NCBI GenBank assembly: GCA_961205875.1
Contig: OY540816.1
Coordinates: 4,908,701 to 4,972,700, forward strand
Reading direction: 5' to 3'
DNA length: 64,000 nt
Origin: Sialis fuliginosa
Lineage: Eukaryota; Arthropoda; Insecta; Megaloptera; Sialidae
Shown: piece after piece, positions 21,739-33,104 of the stretch
How positions within the stretch are numbered: the stretch's first letter is position 1
Layout of the letters: each line of letters opens with the position of its first letter
Translations under genes and position numbers: made by a program
Notes under the pieces: generated by a model
Told to the model about the DNA's origin: nothing
Seen by the model: the letters and a program-made list of their open reading frames with translations, nothing else
Databases searched by the model: none

Positions 21739-22614
21739 GGGGGGTGGGGGGGTAAGGTTTTAAAATGCATTTTTTTTTTTAAATTTTCTGAATGTACAAC
21801 ATGTCGAGAGTATTGTGTCAAAATTTCAAGTAAATCGGAATAAAACTAACGAAGATACAGCGTTTCAAGCGACCGACCCTCATGCTCGATTTTTATACGG
21901 ACAAACTTCACGTACAAGTAAAGAGGGTAGAATCCAACTTAGGCAAGAGCAAAAAGATGCATTGGACATCCTGAATGACAGTGTTTCACTGTACGAAGCT
22001 GGCATTGATGTGTAAGTATAAAAAATTATACCCTTTTATTGATGCTTAATTTTGGATGTTCGAGTATAATAAACTTTAAATCGATTTTCTCGCAAATGTC
22101 ATTTTTGAAGTTCGTGAACATTATAACTCAAAATCTACTTTACCGATCCTTTTGAAGTTTTAAACACTATTTCTACACATAAATCAACTGGTAATCAGAG
22201 AGAGTTTTTTTTTTACCATTTTTTTCCATTTTATAATAACAAATTCACCGAAATTTTTAGCGAAAATCACGTTTTTCACTTTCAAATGCTGCCAAAAATA
22301 ATTAAATCAAAAAAAAAATCTCTCTGACTACCTAGGGAAACAAATCACCTTTCAAGCACATTTCGATTTTTTTGTTTTACATGATCCGGTAACGAGTTAT
22401 GGTGTTCACCGCATAACAACTTTTTTTCGAGGCGCCTCCAGAAATTCGCTGTCATGGACTTATTTTTTGATATTTTTAATTGAAAATTTTTCCAAAGATA
22501 CTTTAGATGTCATACTATAACGTGTATATGAAATAAATAAACCAACATTATTCATATCTTCAAAAAAAATCATGAAAATATGCCTTTTTTTCGCCTTTAA
22601 AACCTTACCCCCCC
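21739..22614 (+). mobile_element. piggyBac-like non-autonomous element
   Basis: An 876-bp insertion flanked by TTAA at 21735-21738 and 22615-22618. The ends are inverted: GGGGGGGTAAGGTTTTAAA at the left (after a GGGGGGT extension) and TTTAAAACCTTACCCCCCC at the right. A TTAA target with no other duplication is characteristic of the piggyBac superfamily. It holds no piggyBac transposase. An exon-like segment lies near its left end. Confidence 0.8.
21870..22011 (+). pseudogene. Exon-like coding segment inside the piggyBac-like element
   Basis: A 142-bp stretch with far higher GC and codon-like composition than its surroundings. It is preceded by TTTCAAG, a possible acceptor site, and followed by GT-AAGTAT at 22012, a good donor. 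In the open frame it encodes a peptide including ATDPHARFLYGQ, TSKEGRIQLRQEQKDA and LYEAGIDV. I do not recognise the protein. The frame stops one codon after the donor, as expected when an exon runs into an intron. It may be a captured host exon or a leftover of the parent transposon's gene. Confidence 0.45.
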
Positions 22615-23084
22615 TTAAGAACGACATATGTTACGTGAAAATTTTATAGAATATTTTTTGCAGAGCATTAAATTTCCTATAATATGGGTCTACAACGTTT
22701 GTTGTAAAATATTCCCTTACAAAGATTTATCTCAATTTATTTTAAAAATTCGTGTTTTGTTTTTCTAAATTATTATTTCCTTGGAAAAAATTTAATGTCA
22801 TTTTAACGTTTTAAATGTCATTTTGACGTTTGCATAAATTTAGATTTAGATTGAAATTGTCCAAAAATTAAAAATATACGAAAAAATAATCAGGTGCGTT
22901 TTAAGAAAAATTTCGATTTAATATTTTTTAGTAAAATTGTATAAAAATTAAATGGTTTACCAATTCCAGGCAATTTATCTAAACAGTATCGGTTTTTATT
23001 TAAATTGTTCAATAATTAACCATCTTTTGTGAATTTTGCACGAAGAAGCACTGTGCATTTATTTGTCAGATGTTTTTTGTCCAG

Positions 23085-23550
23085 ACCACAGTAAGTTTAA
23101 ATCGAAAAACACTGAAATATTTATAAAGTAATGTCTCATTGAAGACACATTATTATTATTTATAATAAAGTTAATATAAAAAACCTGTAGGCGAATTTTT
23201 GTAAATGAAGAACATACAATAAATACTTTAATTTCATTTTCACATAGTTTCAGTAGTGCATTACCATAAATCCGTTAACGTTATATAGTGGTTTTTACGT
23301 TTTTAATCCAGAAGCTGTTTCCGTAACTCTGTAACATACAAATGCATTTAACTCGGCGTGTTAGTTGAACGTTAATACGTTATTAATTATGTTTCCTAGC
23401 CTACTACGCTGTAGTGAAAATATTATTAATGGCGTAATTGTTTTACTAAACAAGATCCGACGTATGTGTAGAGTCAACATAACTAACTGATGCATATTTA
23501 TATAACACATTTTTGCAGTTTTGTTATATGTCTTTTTCATATATTATATT
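23085..23550. other. AT-rich DNA, no feature seen
   Basis: No repeat match or credible frame. Confidence 0.4.
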
Positions 23551-23751
23551 TAGAGATTGGAAAATTAGTTTTTCGACTATTGCGTAAAAATGTATTTATT
23601 GTAATTTTTATTACATATCTCCTCCGTTTACAGAAAACTGGTTTGATTGAACACAATTTGAAATCTACCTTTCAAATTATTTTTAAACTATTTGCAACAC
23701 TTTTTACTGCTTCGTTTGCACTAATTATTATTAAATCGTAAAAAAACTATT
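23551..23751 (-). mobile_element. hAT-type family F copy 4 (partial)
   Basis: It begins TAGAGATTGG and runs in reverse orientation through CAGAAAACTGGTTTGATTG to AATCGTAAAAAAACTATT, where it breaks off. The other end and the duplication are lost. The short frame 23490-23741 is an artefact of this repeat. Confidence 0.78.
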
Positions 23752-24251
23752 ATTAATGGGCTTGTTTTTTGTAATTCTCATGAACTCATGTAATGAAATA
23801 AATCATTTATTTATTTTCATCTCAAATGTGGAATTTACAATTCCCAATTTGAAATTGATTAGTCTAAATTTGAACTTGAAATTGTATAATCTCCTTTATT
23901 AACATTTTATTATACACTTCGCGAAAGACCCTCAAATTCCATTTACTCCGCTATAATAGTTTTATTTACACACTACGCGTTAGTTTGTAGATGTCACCCT
24001 TTTTGTAATTTAAATAAATTCACAACATAAATACTTCATGAATAGCAGTAAAAAAAAATTATTAGTCAATTAAAGAAACAAAAATATATATATATAATTA
24101 ACTTTCAGTTTTTCGGGAAAAACTCGGTTTTACGGTTTTGGTAAATTTTAACAAGAAACCGGTTAACCGGTTTCGGTTAAAACCGGTTTATATGCCTAAG
24201 TAGATGCATATCAATATATACTTAATTGAATTTACATGAGCTGTTCAAAGA
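23752..24251. other. AT-rich stretch with an ACCGGTT cluster
   Basis: Around 24150-24190 AACCGGTTAACCGGTT forms short palindromes, resembling the ends of hAT family G, but no element can be delimited. Confidence 0.4.
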
Positions 24252-24300
24252 TGATTGGAGTGAGAGAAGGCATAGTTAACACCTCCTCTCACTCCAACCA
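24252..24300. repeat. Short hairpin
   Basis: TGATTGGAGTGAGAG and the reverse CTCTCACTCCAACCA pair as a 15-bp stem with one or two mismatches around an 18-base loop, immediately left of a hAT insertion. Confidence 0.65.
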
Positions 24301-24307
24301 TCTAGAG

Positions 24308-24849
24308 CAGCGCGCAGCGGTTCTTAAACTTATGTAATCTAGGGACCCCCTTTTGAACATTTATTTTTCAGGGACCCCCAGCAGGGGTTATTTTAAGAAA
24401 ATTTTAAAACTGCAAGATCTTATTTTTTGCTCCATTCATACAATTTTTGCTTTTCAACTGCAATGACCTTTGTTTTTTGCATTACATTTCTTACATTTTT
24501 TGTTATTACGACTGCAATAACCTTTTTTTGCTCTACATTTCTTACATTTTGTGCTTTTACAACTGCAATGACCTTTTTTCCACACATTTTATTATTTTAT
24601 TTATTTAAACATTGTTTCAATTTTTTGCACTACACAAATTTGCTTTTGCAACTGTACTTTTTATTTTTACAACTGCAGAAACAAGCTACTCACTAAAATA
24701 ACCCCTGCTTCCCTGATAGAAAAACAAAGAAGGTCGTTAGATACTAATTAATCACTGGTAAATAGAAATGTAAAAGTACTTTAATTTATGCCAAACATGT
24801 TTCACGGACCCCCGCAAAAGTTTCGCGGACCCTAGTTTAAGAACCGCTG
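24308..24849. mobile_element. hAT non-autonomous element with 8-bp duplication
   Basis: A perfect duplication ATCTAGAG lies at 24300-24307 and 24850-24857. The right end AGTTTAAGAACCGCTG pairs with CAGCGGTTCTTAAACT at the left, which is preceded by an extra CAGCGCG. Subterminal GGGACCCCC words are typical of Charlie-like hAT elements. Inside, about three units of some 54 bp with ACTGCAATGACCTTT form a minisatellite, which keeps the frame 24427-24696 open by chance. Confidence 0.85.
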
Positions 24850-24857
24850 ATCTAGAG

Positions 24858-25376
24858 TATTCTAGAGAGGTTATAGTATTTAAAAATTGAAAAATATAAT
24901 AATATAATCTGCAATTACTTAATTATGACTTATAATTCATATTTATTATTAATTTTCACCGTTAAGAAAAATTATTTATTTATTATTTTTCATTATTTAT
25001 TTCATAACTACAATAAACAGAAAGTACATAATATACTAAATAGCGAATATAGAAAATAAATCTATCCCAAAACACACAAACTTTTTACTTATAAATTGAT
25101 ATTAAATACAATCCTCTCATAATAATTAAATCATTCATTTATAGATAAATAATAAATATCATTTCAATCTAATCATTTAAAAATGAAATGTTGACAAATT
25201 TATAATTAGTTTATCTGATTACCTTTGCCGTATACACCAGCTGTTTGTTAATTAAAAATTAATTATCATATTGTACATCAGTTGCCGGTTCTATCTGCAC
25301 AACTTCATAGCTACATACGAGAATATATATTATCCTATATACTGTAATACTATATCTACCTAGACACATTTGAATA
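24858..25376. other. AT-rich DNA, no feature seen
   Basis: No credible gene or repeat boundary. Confidence 0.4.
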
Positions 25377-25380
25377 GATA

Positions 25381-27053
25381 CAGGGTGTCATTTTAATTAA
25401 CGGAAATATTTCGGAAACAAGGTATTTTAGAGAAAAATATCTCAGACAAAAGTTTCATGGTTTCGAGGGTGCCATAAAATTATATTATTGGTTTGACATT
25501 GAAGAGTCATTTCAAGGTTACGTGGAGGTAACTTCAATTTTTTTAAATGGCGCTCTATATTTTTTATTGCATATTCTTGTTGCTCACCTTGAGAGCTTTC
25601 CAAAACATTATAGTCAAATTTTTATTCGTGAAGTACTTTTCGAGTTATATTATCCTTAATATATATAAAGCTCAACGTCTCTCTGTCTGTCTGTCTAACT
25701 AACCCTTAGTGCGCTTATCACTCGAGAACTACTTATCAGATTTACGTGGTTTCTTTTTAAATGGCCAGGTTATAGACTATATTTTGTTACGTTAGGTAAC
25801 AAAACAACTAAGCAGTGACGATAATAGTAAATGAAGTCGGAAAAAAATTTGCCGTCGGTGCACTATTTTGCAATACGCTGCCTAAGCCGTTCAATATTAA
25901 ACAAAATAATGTGTTAAATAATTGTGTAGAATCAAAAGATCTACAATAAAGTCTGCGACACCATATATTTAACTTTTATATTTAAGCCACAATGACTGCT
26001 TTTATGTTACAAAGAAAATTTGAAATATTTGGGTTTTATTTATGTGGACTTATGGTCTGCAAAACATTAATCCTTATCGAAATAAATGATTTCATCATCA
26101 TAAGTACTTAATGTAGATATAATTTGCCCTTTACAGCATCCAATTTGGTCGTATAGTTTAGAAAATATCGAAATATATATACGGGAACATATTATTCGCA
26201 CGATGGCGACCCGTCTCGCGGCGTGCGGCAAGGAGCAAGCGTGCCAAGTCGACGGTGGGCAGAGGAAATGATCACAGGCCGGTATTCTTTTGATTGTCAA
26301 TTGTTTATTTTGTTTTCAATAATTAACTTAAATAGAACAAACATTATTTTTACTTTTTGTTCTGATTCGCTTTTGTTAGGTAGATAATTTAAGTGTTGTT
26401 TGGTTTTTATTACAATAATAACTAATCGTGTTTGTACTTAATTCAACTATATATTTTTTAAATCCTAAATAATAATTCCGTAGTCCACGCGAGCGAAGCC
26501 GCGCGGGCCCAGCTAGTGTTATATGTATTCACTTTCTGACAGCCTTGTCCTACATTATTCGACTAATCAAAGAAAGACCTGAGCATTCTCTTAGCATTTA
26601 TCGCAGAAACTGTTAAAAAAAGGTCAATGTAGTTTTTTTTATATACATGTATAAGTAACTAGGTTTGGGAAGTTGTAAAAACGTATAATTTTGAATAGTC
26701 GCGAAAACATTTGGCTGGACCATGCTCGGGTCTTGCCTTGATTGGTCGAATAATGTAAAATAATAAGATAAAATAGGATAATCAGAAAATGAATATTTGA
26801 CGAGATATTTTGTATTTTTATCAAAATATTGAAAAGTACTTCACGAAAAAACATTTGACTATAGTGTATACGTAATAAAAAATAGGGAGCGCCATTTAAA
26901 ATAAATTGAAGTGGCCTTCACGTAATCTTCAAATGACTCTTCAATGTCAAACCAATAATACCATTTTATTACCATCAAACTTTTGTCTGAAACATTTTTT
27001 TCTAAAATACTTTGTTTCTGAAATAATTGCGTTCATTAATTAAAATGACCCTG
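25381..27053. mobile_element. Long-armed inverted-repeat element of the CAGGGTG/TATA class
   Basis: The left arm (25381-25652) starts CAGGGTGTCATTTTAATTAA and is matched in reverse by 26826-27053, ending AATGACCCTG then TATATA. The arms share TATTGGTTTGACATTGAAGAG and GTGAAGTACTTTTC; they are about 230-270 bp with modest divergence. A Helitron lies inside the left arm boundary, so this element is older than that Helitron. No transposase frame. Confidence 0.78.
25653..26516 (+). mobile_element. Non-autonomous Helitron, family B copy 2
   Basis: It starts TCCTTAATATATATAAAGCTC after an A and ends GCGAGCGAAGCCGCGCGGGC, CCAG, CTAG at 26513-26516 before a T: hairpin, CTRR end and A/T insertion site as in Helitrons. 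CTGTCTGTCTGTC lies near the start. At 864 bp it is the longest copy of the family here. The minus frame 26067-26300 overlaps a region conserved in the other copies (GTCATAAGTCCACG, ACCAAATTGGATG) but frames are not kept in them. Confidence 0.85.
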
Positions 27054-27134
27054 TATATAACAAGCTTGCTATTTTTACATTGAACGTAGGCAAGTACTAA
27101 ACGATTCTAATTTATTTTTTATTATATTGTACTG

Positions 27135-27538
27135 TTGGGCCCGCGCGGCTTCACTCGCGTGGACTACGGAATTATTGTTTAGGATTTAAAAAAATATAGT
27201 TGAATTAAGTACAAACACGATTAGTTATTATTGTAATAAAAACGAAACCACACTTAAATTACATACCTAACAAAAACGAATCAGAACAAAAAGTAAAAAT
27301 AATTTTTGTTCTATTTTTTAAAAGTTAATTATTGAAAACAAAATAAACGCTCACTCCTTGCCGCACGCCGCGACACGGGTCGCCATCGCGCGAATAATAT
27401 GTTCCCGTATATATATTTCGATATTTTCTAAACTATACGACCAAATTGGATGCTGTAAAGGGCAAATTATATCTACATTAGGTACTTATGACGATGAAAT
27501 AATTTATTTCGATAAGGATTAATGTTTTGCAGGTCATT
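27135..27538 (-). mobile_element. Helitron family B copy 3 (truncated)
   Basis: The GC end GGGCCCGCGCGGCTTCACTCG is present at 27136, but the expected CTAG reads CTGT in the plus strand. The copy stops after GTTTTGCAGGTCAT, just before a hAT element. Confidence 0.75.
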
Positions 27539-27550
27539 TATATGCTTATG

Positions 27551-27944
27551 CAGGGCCGTAACTACCACCGGAGCAGTGCCCCGGGGCCCCCGAGATTTTT
27601 TTTTTGCTCCGCAGCAGCGTAAAAATTGGAGTGAGCAAGAAAAACAAATGTAAATTGAAGATTATTTTTAATGTATTTGGTACTAATTTGAAAACGTGAT
27701 ACTTATTACTAATTTTGATTTTAATTACCTTTTTTTTGACTTATGAACTTCAATTTTACACTTATTATACATTAAAATTACTAAGAAGTGTAAAATTCTA
27801 GTTGGCAAGCAAAAAAAATCATTCAAATCAAAATTAGTAACAAGTGTAATATTTGTAAGCTATGGTCAAAAAAAAGGTCTTCAATTTTTATTTTTTGCAT
27901 ATTCTGGGAGTCCCGGGGACTCCGAGTCTCTAGTTACGGCCCTG
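27551..27944. mobile_element. hAT-type element, CAGGGCCGTAACTA ends, copy 1
   Basis: CAGGGCCGTAACTACC at the left and TAGTTACGGCCCTG at the right are inverted ends, matching the element at 34552. Both have CCCCGGGG-rich subterminal parts and AT-rich centres. No 8-bp duplication is visible, so this copy is older or rearranged. Confidence 0.72.
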
Positions 27945-28009
27945 CATATAATTTCTGAGATAATAAACTGTAACACTTTAAATACTCCACTCAGTATACA
28001 TAATAATAC

Positions 28010-28452
28010 ATTTTTATTTTGACTTCGAGGCTTTTAGGTCATTATATGTAAATAAAATAGTTATATGTGATATAACATTATTTATTTTGATAAACGTTTC
28101 GTCATGTTTCAGACTTCATCACTATCTATAAAACACATTGAAACATATAACATTAATTAAAAAACTAAATAAGCTAACAAACAATATTTTTGAAATTATA
28201 AATGTTAAAATAACTATTATAAAATTACAGTCATATAATACTAATTTTTTGTATATAAAAACAGTCAAACTATAATTAAAACTTAAGTATTTTTAGTGTA
28301 GTATTAACATGTAAAATAAAAATATAAAATAAGAACTTATATAATAAAAACAATTTACCTTTTAATAACAATGATACTTGTACATATTTCTATTTAATAA
28401 TATTTTATATTTACATATAATGACCTAAAAGCCTCGAAGTCAAAATAAAAAT
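28010..28452. repeat. Family P element, 45-bp inverted ends
   Basis: ATTTTTATTTTGACTTCGAGG continuing to TTATATGTAAATA is mirrored at the right end with almost no change. The 443-bp unit has no reading frame. A hammerhead-like motif lies about 80 bp from the left end. Related sequence at 49930 shares TTCGAGG, TTTTAGGTCATT and the motif. Inverted terminal parts and hammerheads both occur in Penelope-like elements, but no reverse transcriptase is present. Confidence 0.7.
28089..28126 (-). ncRNA. Hammerhead-like motif 4, core mutated
   Basis: On the minus strand: helix I GAUA/UAUC, core GUGAUGA (C3 changed to G), an A, helix II GUC/GAC with an 8-base loop, GAA, helix III ACGU, cleavage base U. 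Same layout as the motif at 50009 with the same helix I. The C3 change should abolish activity. Confidence 0.35.
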
Positions 28453-29392
28453 CATTAAAAATGGTCATTTTCTTAAATTCTACATAATAAAATACATATA
28501 TCTTGTAAACGTGTTCCCGTATCTATTAATATTACGAAGCAAAATATATAATATTTTGCTTCATATAAGTAAAAAGTCTCACTCACGTTATAAAACAAAA
28601 ATAATAACATAAATGAATGATGAAGTATACACATTATTATATGACATTTCTGAATTTATCTGCGCGCCAGAAAATATATTATTCGAGTTCTGCTAAAAAG
28701 AAAACAGATTCATTTTGTACAGAGAACTCAGGTAATGTTGATGATTTTAACTTTCGCCGTGTGCTGACAAACCGCGAGTCCGATAGGGGTGGGGAGGGGT
28801 GGGAGGGGGGGCAAGGGGACGGACAGGAGACGGATGTGACGTGGGACACATAACGCCCTCTCGTGTTTATTATTTATGAGATGGCTGAACGAGAATAATG
28901 GAAAATGGAATGGTAAATAGAGGCACCCACTGTGCAGTAACTTTTCCAGGTTTTTATATCGCCGTGTTTTCAAAGTCAGGTAATATCTCCGCAAATGTTG
29001 TTTTGTATGGAGTGTGTTGTGTCTGGCTTGGTTTAATGATTCTGATGGATTTTTACGTCATTTGTTGATTTTTGTCAGTTTTAATTTCATTAACAGAAAT
29101 TTACTTTTGCTTTTTACGCATTTGTAAATGGTTATTTTTGATTGTCGCATGCAAGCTCGATTGTTGAAAATAACTAATATAGAATATGTTGGGTTAAGTA
29201 TATCAGAAAATTTAATTTATTCCTATAATTCTAAAAAATGTTTCTTGATGATTTGAAAGTCAAACAAGCTTGGGGTGAGGTGAGACCCTTTAGGTCCACA
29301 CAATCAACTTCCCAACACGGTATGATTATAAATACTTGAATACTGATTATTTATTATTTCCGTATAGTTTATGTGCATATTTTTTTAATATG
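28453..29392. other. Non-repeated stretch with a G-rich block
   Basis: 28560-29340 has no match elsewhere in the window. 28770-28860 is GC-rich with GGGGTGGGGAGGGG-like runs. Overlapping frames on both strands (28617-28853, 28728-28994) show no domain. Possibly unique regulatory or intronic DNA. Confidence 0.4.
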
Positions 29393-29396
29393 TATA

Positions 29397-29816
29397 CAGG
29401 GTGTCTAAATACCAGGGTACAGTATGGGGATCTCGGAAACTATAAGAGATAGAGATTCGGTTAAATGAGAGAAAAGTTACCTTTAAGAGGGGACAGTTCA
29501 ATGGTGTATTTACATTTCACAAAAATTTCATAGCCTACTAGATATTAGTCAAAAACCATTTTAGTCCGAATTTTTCATCGTGAATATTTCTTAAGCGACT
29601 TGAAATTTTAAAAAATGTTAAAATAAATGCTGTAGGGTTTAGTATTGTCTATTTAGAAATATTTGATGTTTTCTTAAATAGGAGCAATATGAAATTTTGT
29701 AATTTTTGAACAGAAGATTTTATTACCTTTTCAATGATATGCAACTTGATGCACTTACTTTTCAAAATTTCTCAAAAAATGATCAAAAAGTACTTTTTTA
29801 TTTATTTAATACCCTG
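29397..29816. mobile_element. CAGGGTG/TATA-class element
   Basis: It begins CAGGGTGTCTAAATA after TATA and ends TTTATTTAATACCCTG before TATG. About 420 bp, short inverted ends, no coding sequence. Confidence 0.6.
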
Positions 29817-30389
29817 TATGATCCAAAGATGGCTATGACAATCATCAATAATTGAGATCGATTTTTATTAATTAAAATAACTAGATATATTTAGTCAATA
29901 AACAATTATATAAATAATAATACGTCTTATGAATTTATTGTGGAAAAATATTCGTCTGTATTATTTAATTAGAACGTTGGAAATAATTTGAAAATTGAGC
30001 TATAAATAAATTATCAAAAACGTCAACCTTTTTCACCTCATTCCATAAAAATAAAACACTAAAAATATTGAAAGCATTGTCAAAGCAGTCGAAAATATCA
30101 GCAAAGATTATAGATACCAATAATATATTGATTTTTTACTGTATGTATACAGATATTTTTACAAATTATTTATACTTCTGAAAATATCCCTTATAATGTT
30201 TTGATTTATAAATGTTTTCAGTTTTTATTTTATTATTAAAAAAATTCTGATAATTTATATAAACATTTAAATTAACTAATAAATTGCAATAAATATTTTA
30301 TGAATAAATATATTTTCCTACATTTCTTGTAATAGAAAATAGATATATCAAACAAAAAAATAAAATAAATACATAATACATACCCATAT
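29817..30389. other. AT-rich DNA, no feature seen
   Basis: No credible gene or repeat boundary. Confidence 0.4.
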
Positions 30390-30925
30390 TAGGCATGATG
30401 CCTAATTTTTAAAAACTAATTTACCTATGATGATCTTACGTGTCTCCTATTTCCAAAAAAATACTTATTTCTGCAGAAAATAAAGGTTTAATCACAAAAA
30501 TTGACTCTTTTAAAACTAATTTTGAATTTGACGCCAAAACGCTCGCAGGCGTCATGGCGCATTTTTGACGTCACGTCTATGTAAAGACTCCTTATCAACA
30601 ATAATAAATCCTTGTTCCATCGCTAACGTTTCTCGGTTTTAGTTTTGGTAACACAAAACTGAGCAAATTGATAATTTAAAACCACAAAATAATTTATAAA
30701 CAGTGCAGATATTAATGAAACAAAAATGATTGTACTTAGCCGTGACGTCATCCACTCTGACTGGTGTTTTATCTAATATGATGGATTACTGTATTTTGTG
30801 TTTTTATTTTAACAAAAATCATATTAATCTCGCTTATAATATAAAAATAAACACATTTTTTAGAATCTTTTTAACCTATTTCATTATTTAAAATCATAAT
30901 TTCAGTGATACTTTGTTACTGGCAT
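30390..30925 (+). repeat. Family J repeat, copy 1
   Basis: It starts with the small palindrome AGGCATGATGCCT and ends TGATACTTTGTTACTGGCA. The interior has ACGCTCGCAGGCGTCATGGCG and GTGACGTCATCCACTCTGAC. Copies at 38022 (reverse) and 48879 are about 90% alike by eye. Two CRE-like TGACGTCA sites are conserved in the family. Class unknown. Confidence 0.78.
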
Positions 30926-31691
30926 AGATAACATAGCTTTTTAAATTGTTATTAATCTATTTTGACAATAAAATAGCAGAAAGGTAAATAAGGAAATGGG
31001 TATATTCGTTGACAGATTACACATTTAAATATAAATAAATCATTTTGTTATTTGCCCTATTTCGAAGTCCAGATGATATGTTAATGCATGAGAAAAAAGG
31101 ATTTTAACACGCAGATGTCATTCACAGTAAAACAAAAAGCTTTCGCTTTAGCATAATCATTTATACAATACTCTCTTCTTATCTTGTCATCTTGAATTAT
31201 CATCATGCCTTATAATGTTTAATTTCTTAAAAGCTTTCAACATGTTACGATGACTGAATATAATGTATTAGAATAGCGTATTTAAACATTTGTTCTTTTA
31301 ACAGAATGTTTATGTGAGTGTATATATGTGAAATATCAAAAAAGCATTAATTATTAACATTTATTTACTTAAAAGAAATTTTTAGATTTTTTGCTTTGAT
31401 TAATGTGTATTTTTATCTCAAATTGATTTAACAATAATAAGGGTCATTATGTAAATAAATAATCTTTATTCAGGTCAACCTCGAGCATTTTCATGAATTT
31501 ACAATATGTTTTAAAGGCTTTTATATGTTCCAGCATAATTTTATTTTTTTATAATTATTTATAAAAAAGTTATAAAATATTGAATTCTTTAGTTAATTTT
31601 TTTAATGCCAAATCTCTTAAAAACTGTGCATTTTATGCAAAATTAACAAGAGTATTTTGATCGACAAAATACAGATTTATATAAAAAACAT
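30926..31691. other. AT-rich DNA, no feature seen
   Basis: No credible gene or repeat boundary. Confidence 0.4.
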
Positions 31692-32325
31692 CTGCCAAGT
31701 AAATGCACAGTGCTTCCTCGTGCCAAATTCACCAAAACCGACAGTGTTAAGATAAATTGCCGGGCATTGGCTAACGATTTAATTTTTATACAAATTTTAC
31801 TAAAAAATCTTAGTTCGAAATTTTTTTTAAAACGCACCTCCATATATTTGTAATTTTTTTACAATTTCAATCTAAATTTAAATTTATGCAAACGTCAAAG
31901 TGACATTTAAAACGCCAAAATGACATTTAAAACGTCAAAATGACATTTAATATAGCCAAGCAAATATCAATTTAGAAAAACAAAACACGAATTTTCAAAA
32001 TAAATTGAGATAAATCTTTGTAAGGGAATATTTTACAACAAACGTTGTAGACCCATATTATAGGAAATTTAATGCTTTACAAAAAATATACTATAAAATT
32101 TTCACGTAACATGTGTCGTTCTTGAGATATCTTGAAAAAAGAAATATTTTGTGGTGTCACCCCTCCCCTTTACACACGATTATGATGATTTTGAATTGGG
32201 ACCGTCCTCAAGCCAGATGCAACCATCCGATCAAGTTTCAATAATATCGGTTCAGTGGTTCATGAGTTATGCGTATGACAAGGATTCTCGCAAAGCTTCT
32301 CGTATCTTCGATACTGCGATCAAGT
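31692..32325 (-). repeat. Family A copy 4
   Basis: Minus-strand copy with the family end (CTGCCAAGTAAATGCACAG) and the start hairpin (CGTATCTTCGATACTGCGA). The GACAGACA block and neighbouring sequence are deleted: GACAAGGATTC joins directly to GCAAAGCTTCTCG. Confidence 0.8.
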
Positions 32326-33096
32326 AAAATTACATTTATTTATACTATACATTGTCCATCTAAAAATAATAAAATAAAACTTAGTATACTAGTGTGGGTA
32401 CTCAAACCCACGTACTTCACTGTCACTGTGATTGTAAATTAAAATTATATTTATATTTTATAAATTTTTTATCTAGCCATCAGAAAATAAAAAAAAACAG
32501 AAAATAGAGTGTCAGTAAATTTTATAAATGTAATACAATATTCAGTTCCTTTTAAAGAAAATAAAAATATATCACCAATAATCAAGTTGTTTAATATAAA
32601 TGTTACTCAAAGGTGCTACACTAGAAACTATAAACAAACCGAATTAAAAAAAGATAAAAGAAAGTAATAACTTCACAGTTACCAAATTCTCACATTATAG
32701 TTTCAATAAAATGTTTTGTTATACAGGTTTCTCGGCATTTGCTTGTGCGCACGTATATGTGTGTGAGGGTGCCGGAGTGTGTGTGGGGGGTGAGGAAGGG
32801 GAGTACACGTTCCCAACAATCATAAGACGCTGGGTAATACATTAAATATACATAGCCAATATGAAAGCGAGTTCGGAACAGCGGTGAGAAATTAGGAGAT
32901 TTTTTATTCATCCCGGTTCCCAGTTTGAACATCTAATATTTATATGTACAGGTGTGGCGGGGAGCGCGGCCGCTTTCAAAGACAACATTCAAACTGAGCA
33001 AATAGCTGGAAAATTAAATTGTAGAAACATGTATGCACGCGACTTCTCAAATCTTGTGGTGTCACTATTCAGATTCCAGTTTTTACTTTCTTATAC
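32326..33096. other. Non-repeated stretch
   Basis: Includes a hairpin GTGGGT-ACTCAA-ACCCAC at 32395 and a GC-richer part with GTGTGGGGGGTGAGG at 32780-32810 and GCGGGGAGCGCGGCCGC at 32957. The minus frame 32690-32932 shows no motif. Confidence 0.4.
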
Positions 33097-33104
33097 CCAT
33101 GTAT

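Larger units (their letters stand above)
21630..23084 (+). repeat. Family A copy 3, split by a TTAA element
   Basis: The first part lies at 21630-21738 and the rest at 22615-23084, ending GCACGAAGAAGCACTGTGC. Also, an internal deletion joins GAAGATAC directly to GGTCCCATTTC at 21657, removing the GACAGACA run. A mutation of TCAAG to TTAAG made the TTAA that was then used as a target. Confidence 0.85.

Noticed and set aside
24427-24696. Hydrophobic repeated peptide, possible membrane protein
   Set aside because: It is the reading of a T-rich minisatellite inside a hAT element with a perfect 8-bp duplication.
32395-32420. tRNA or SINE fragment suggested by GTGGGTACTCAAACCCAC
   Set aside because: Only an isolated 6-bp hairpin; no A box, B box or acceptor stem in the neighbourhood.
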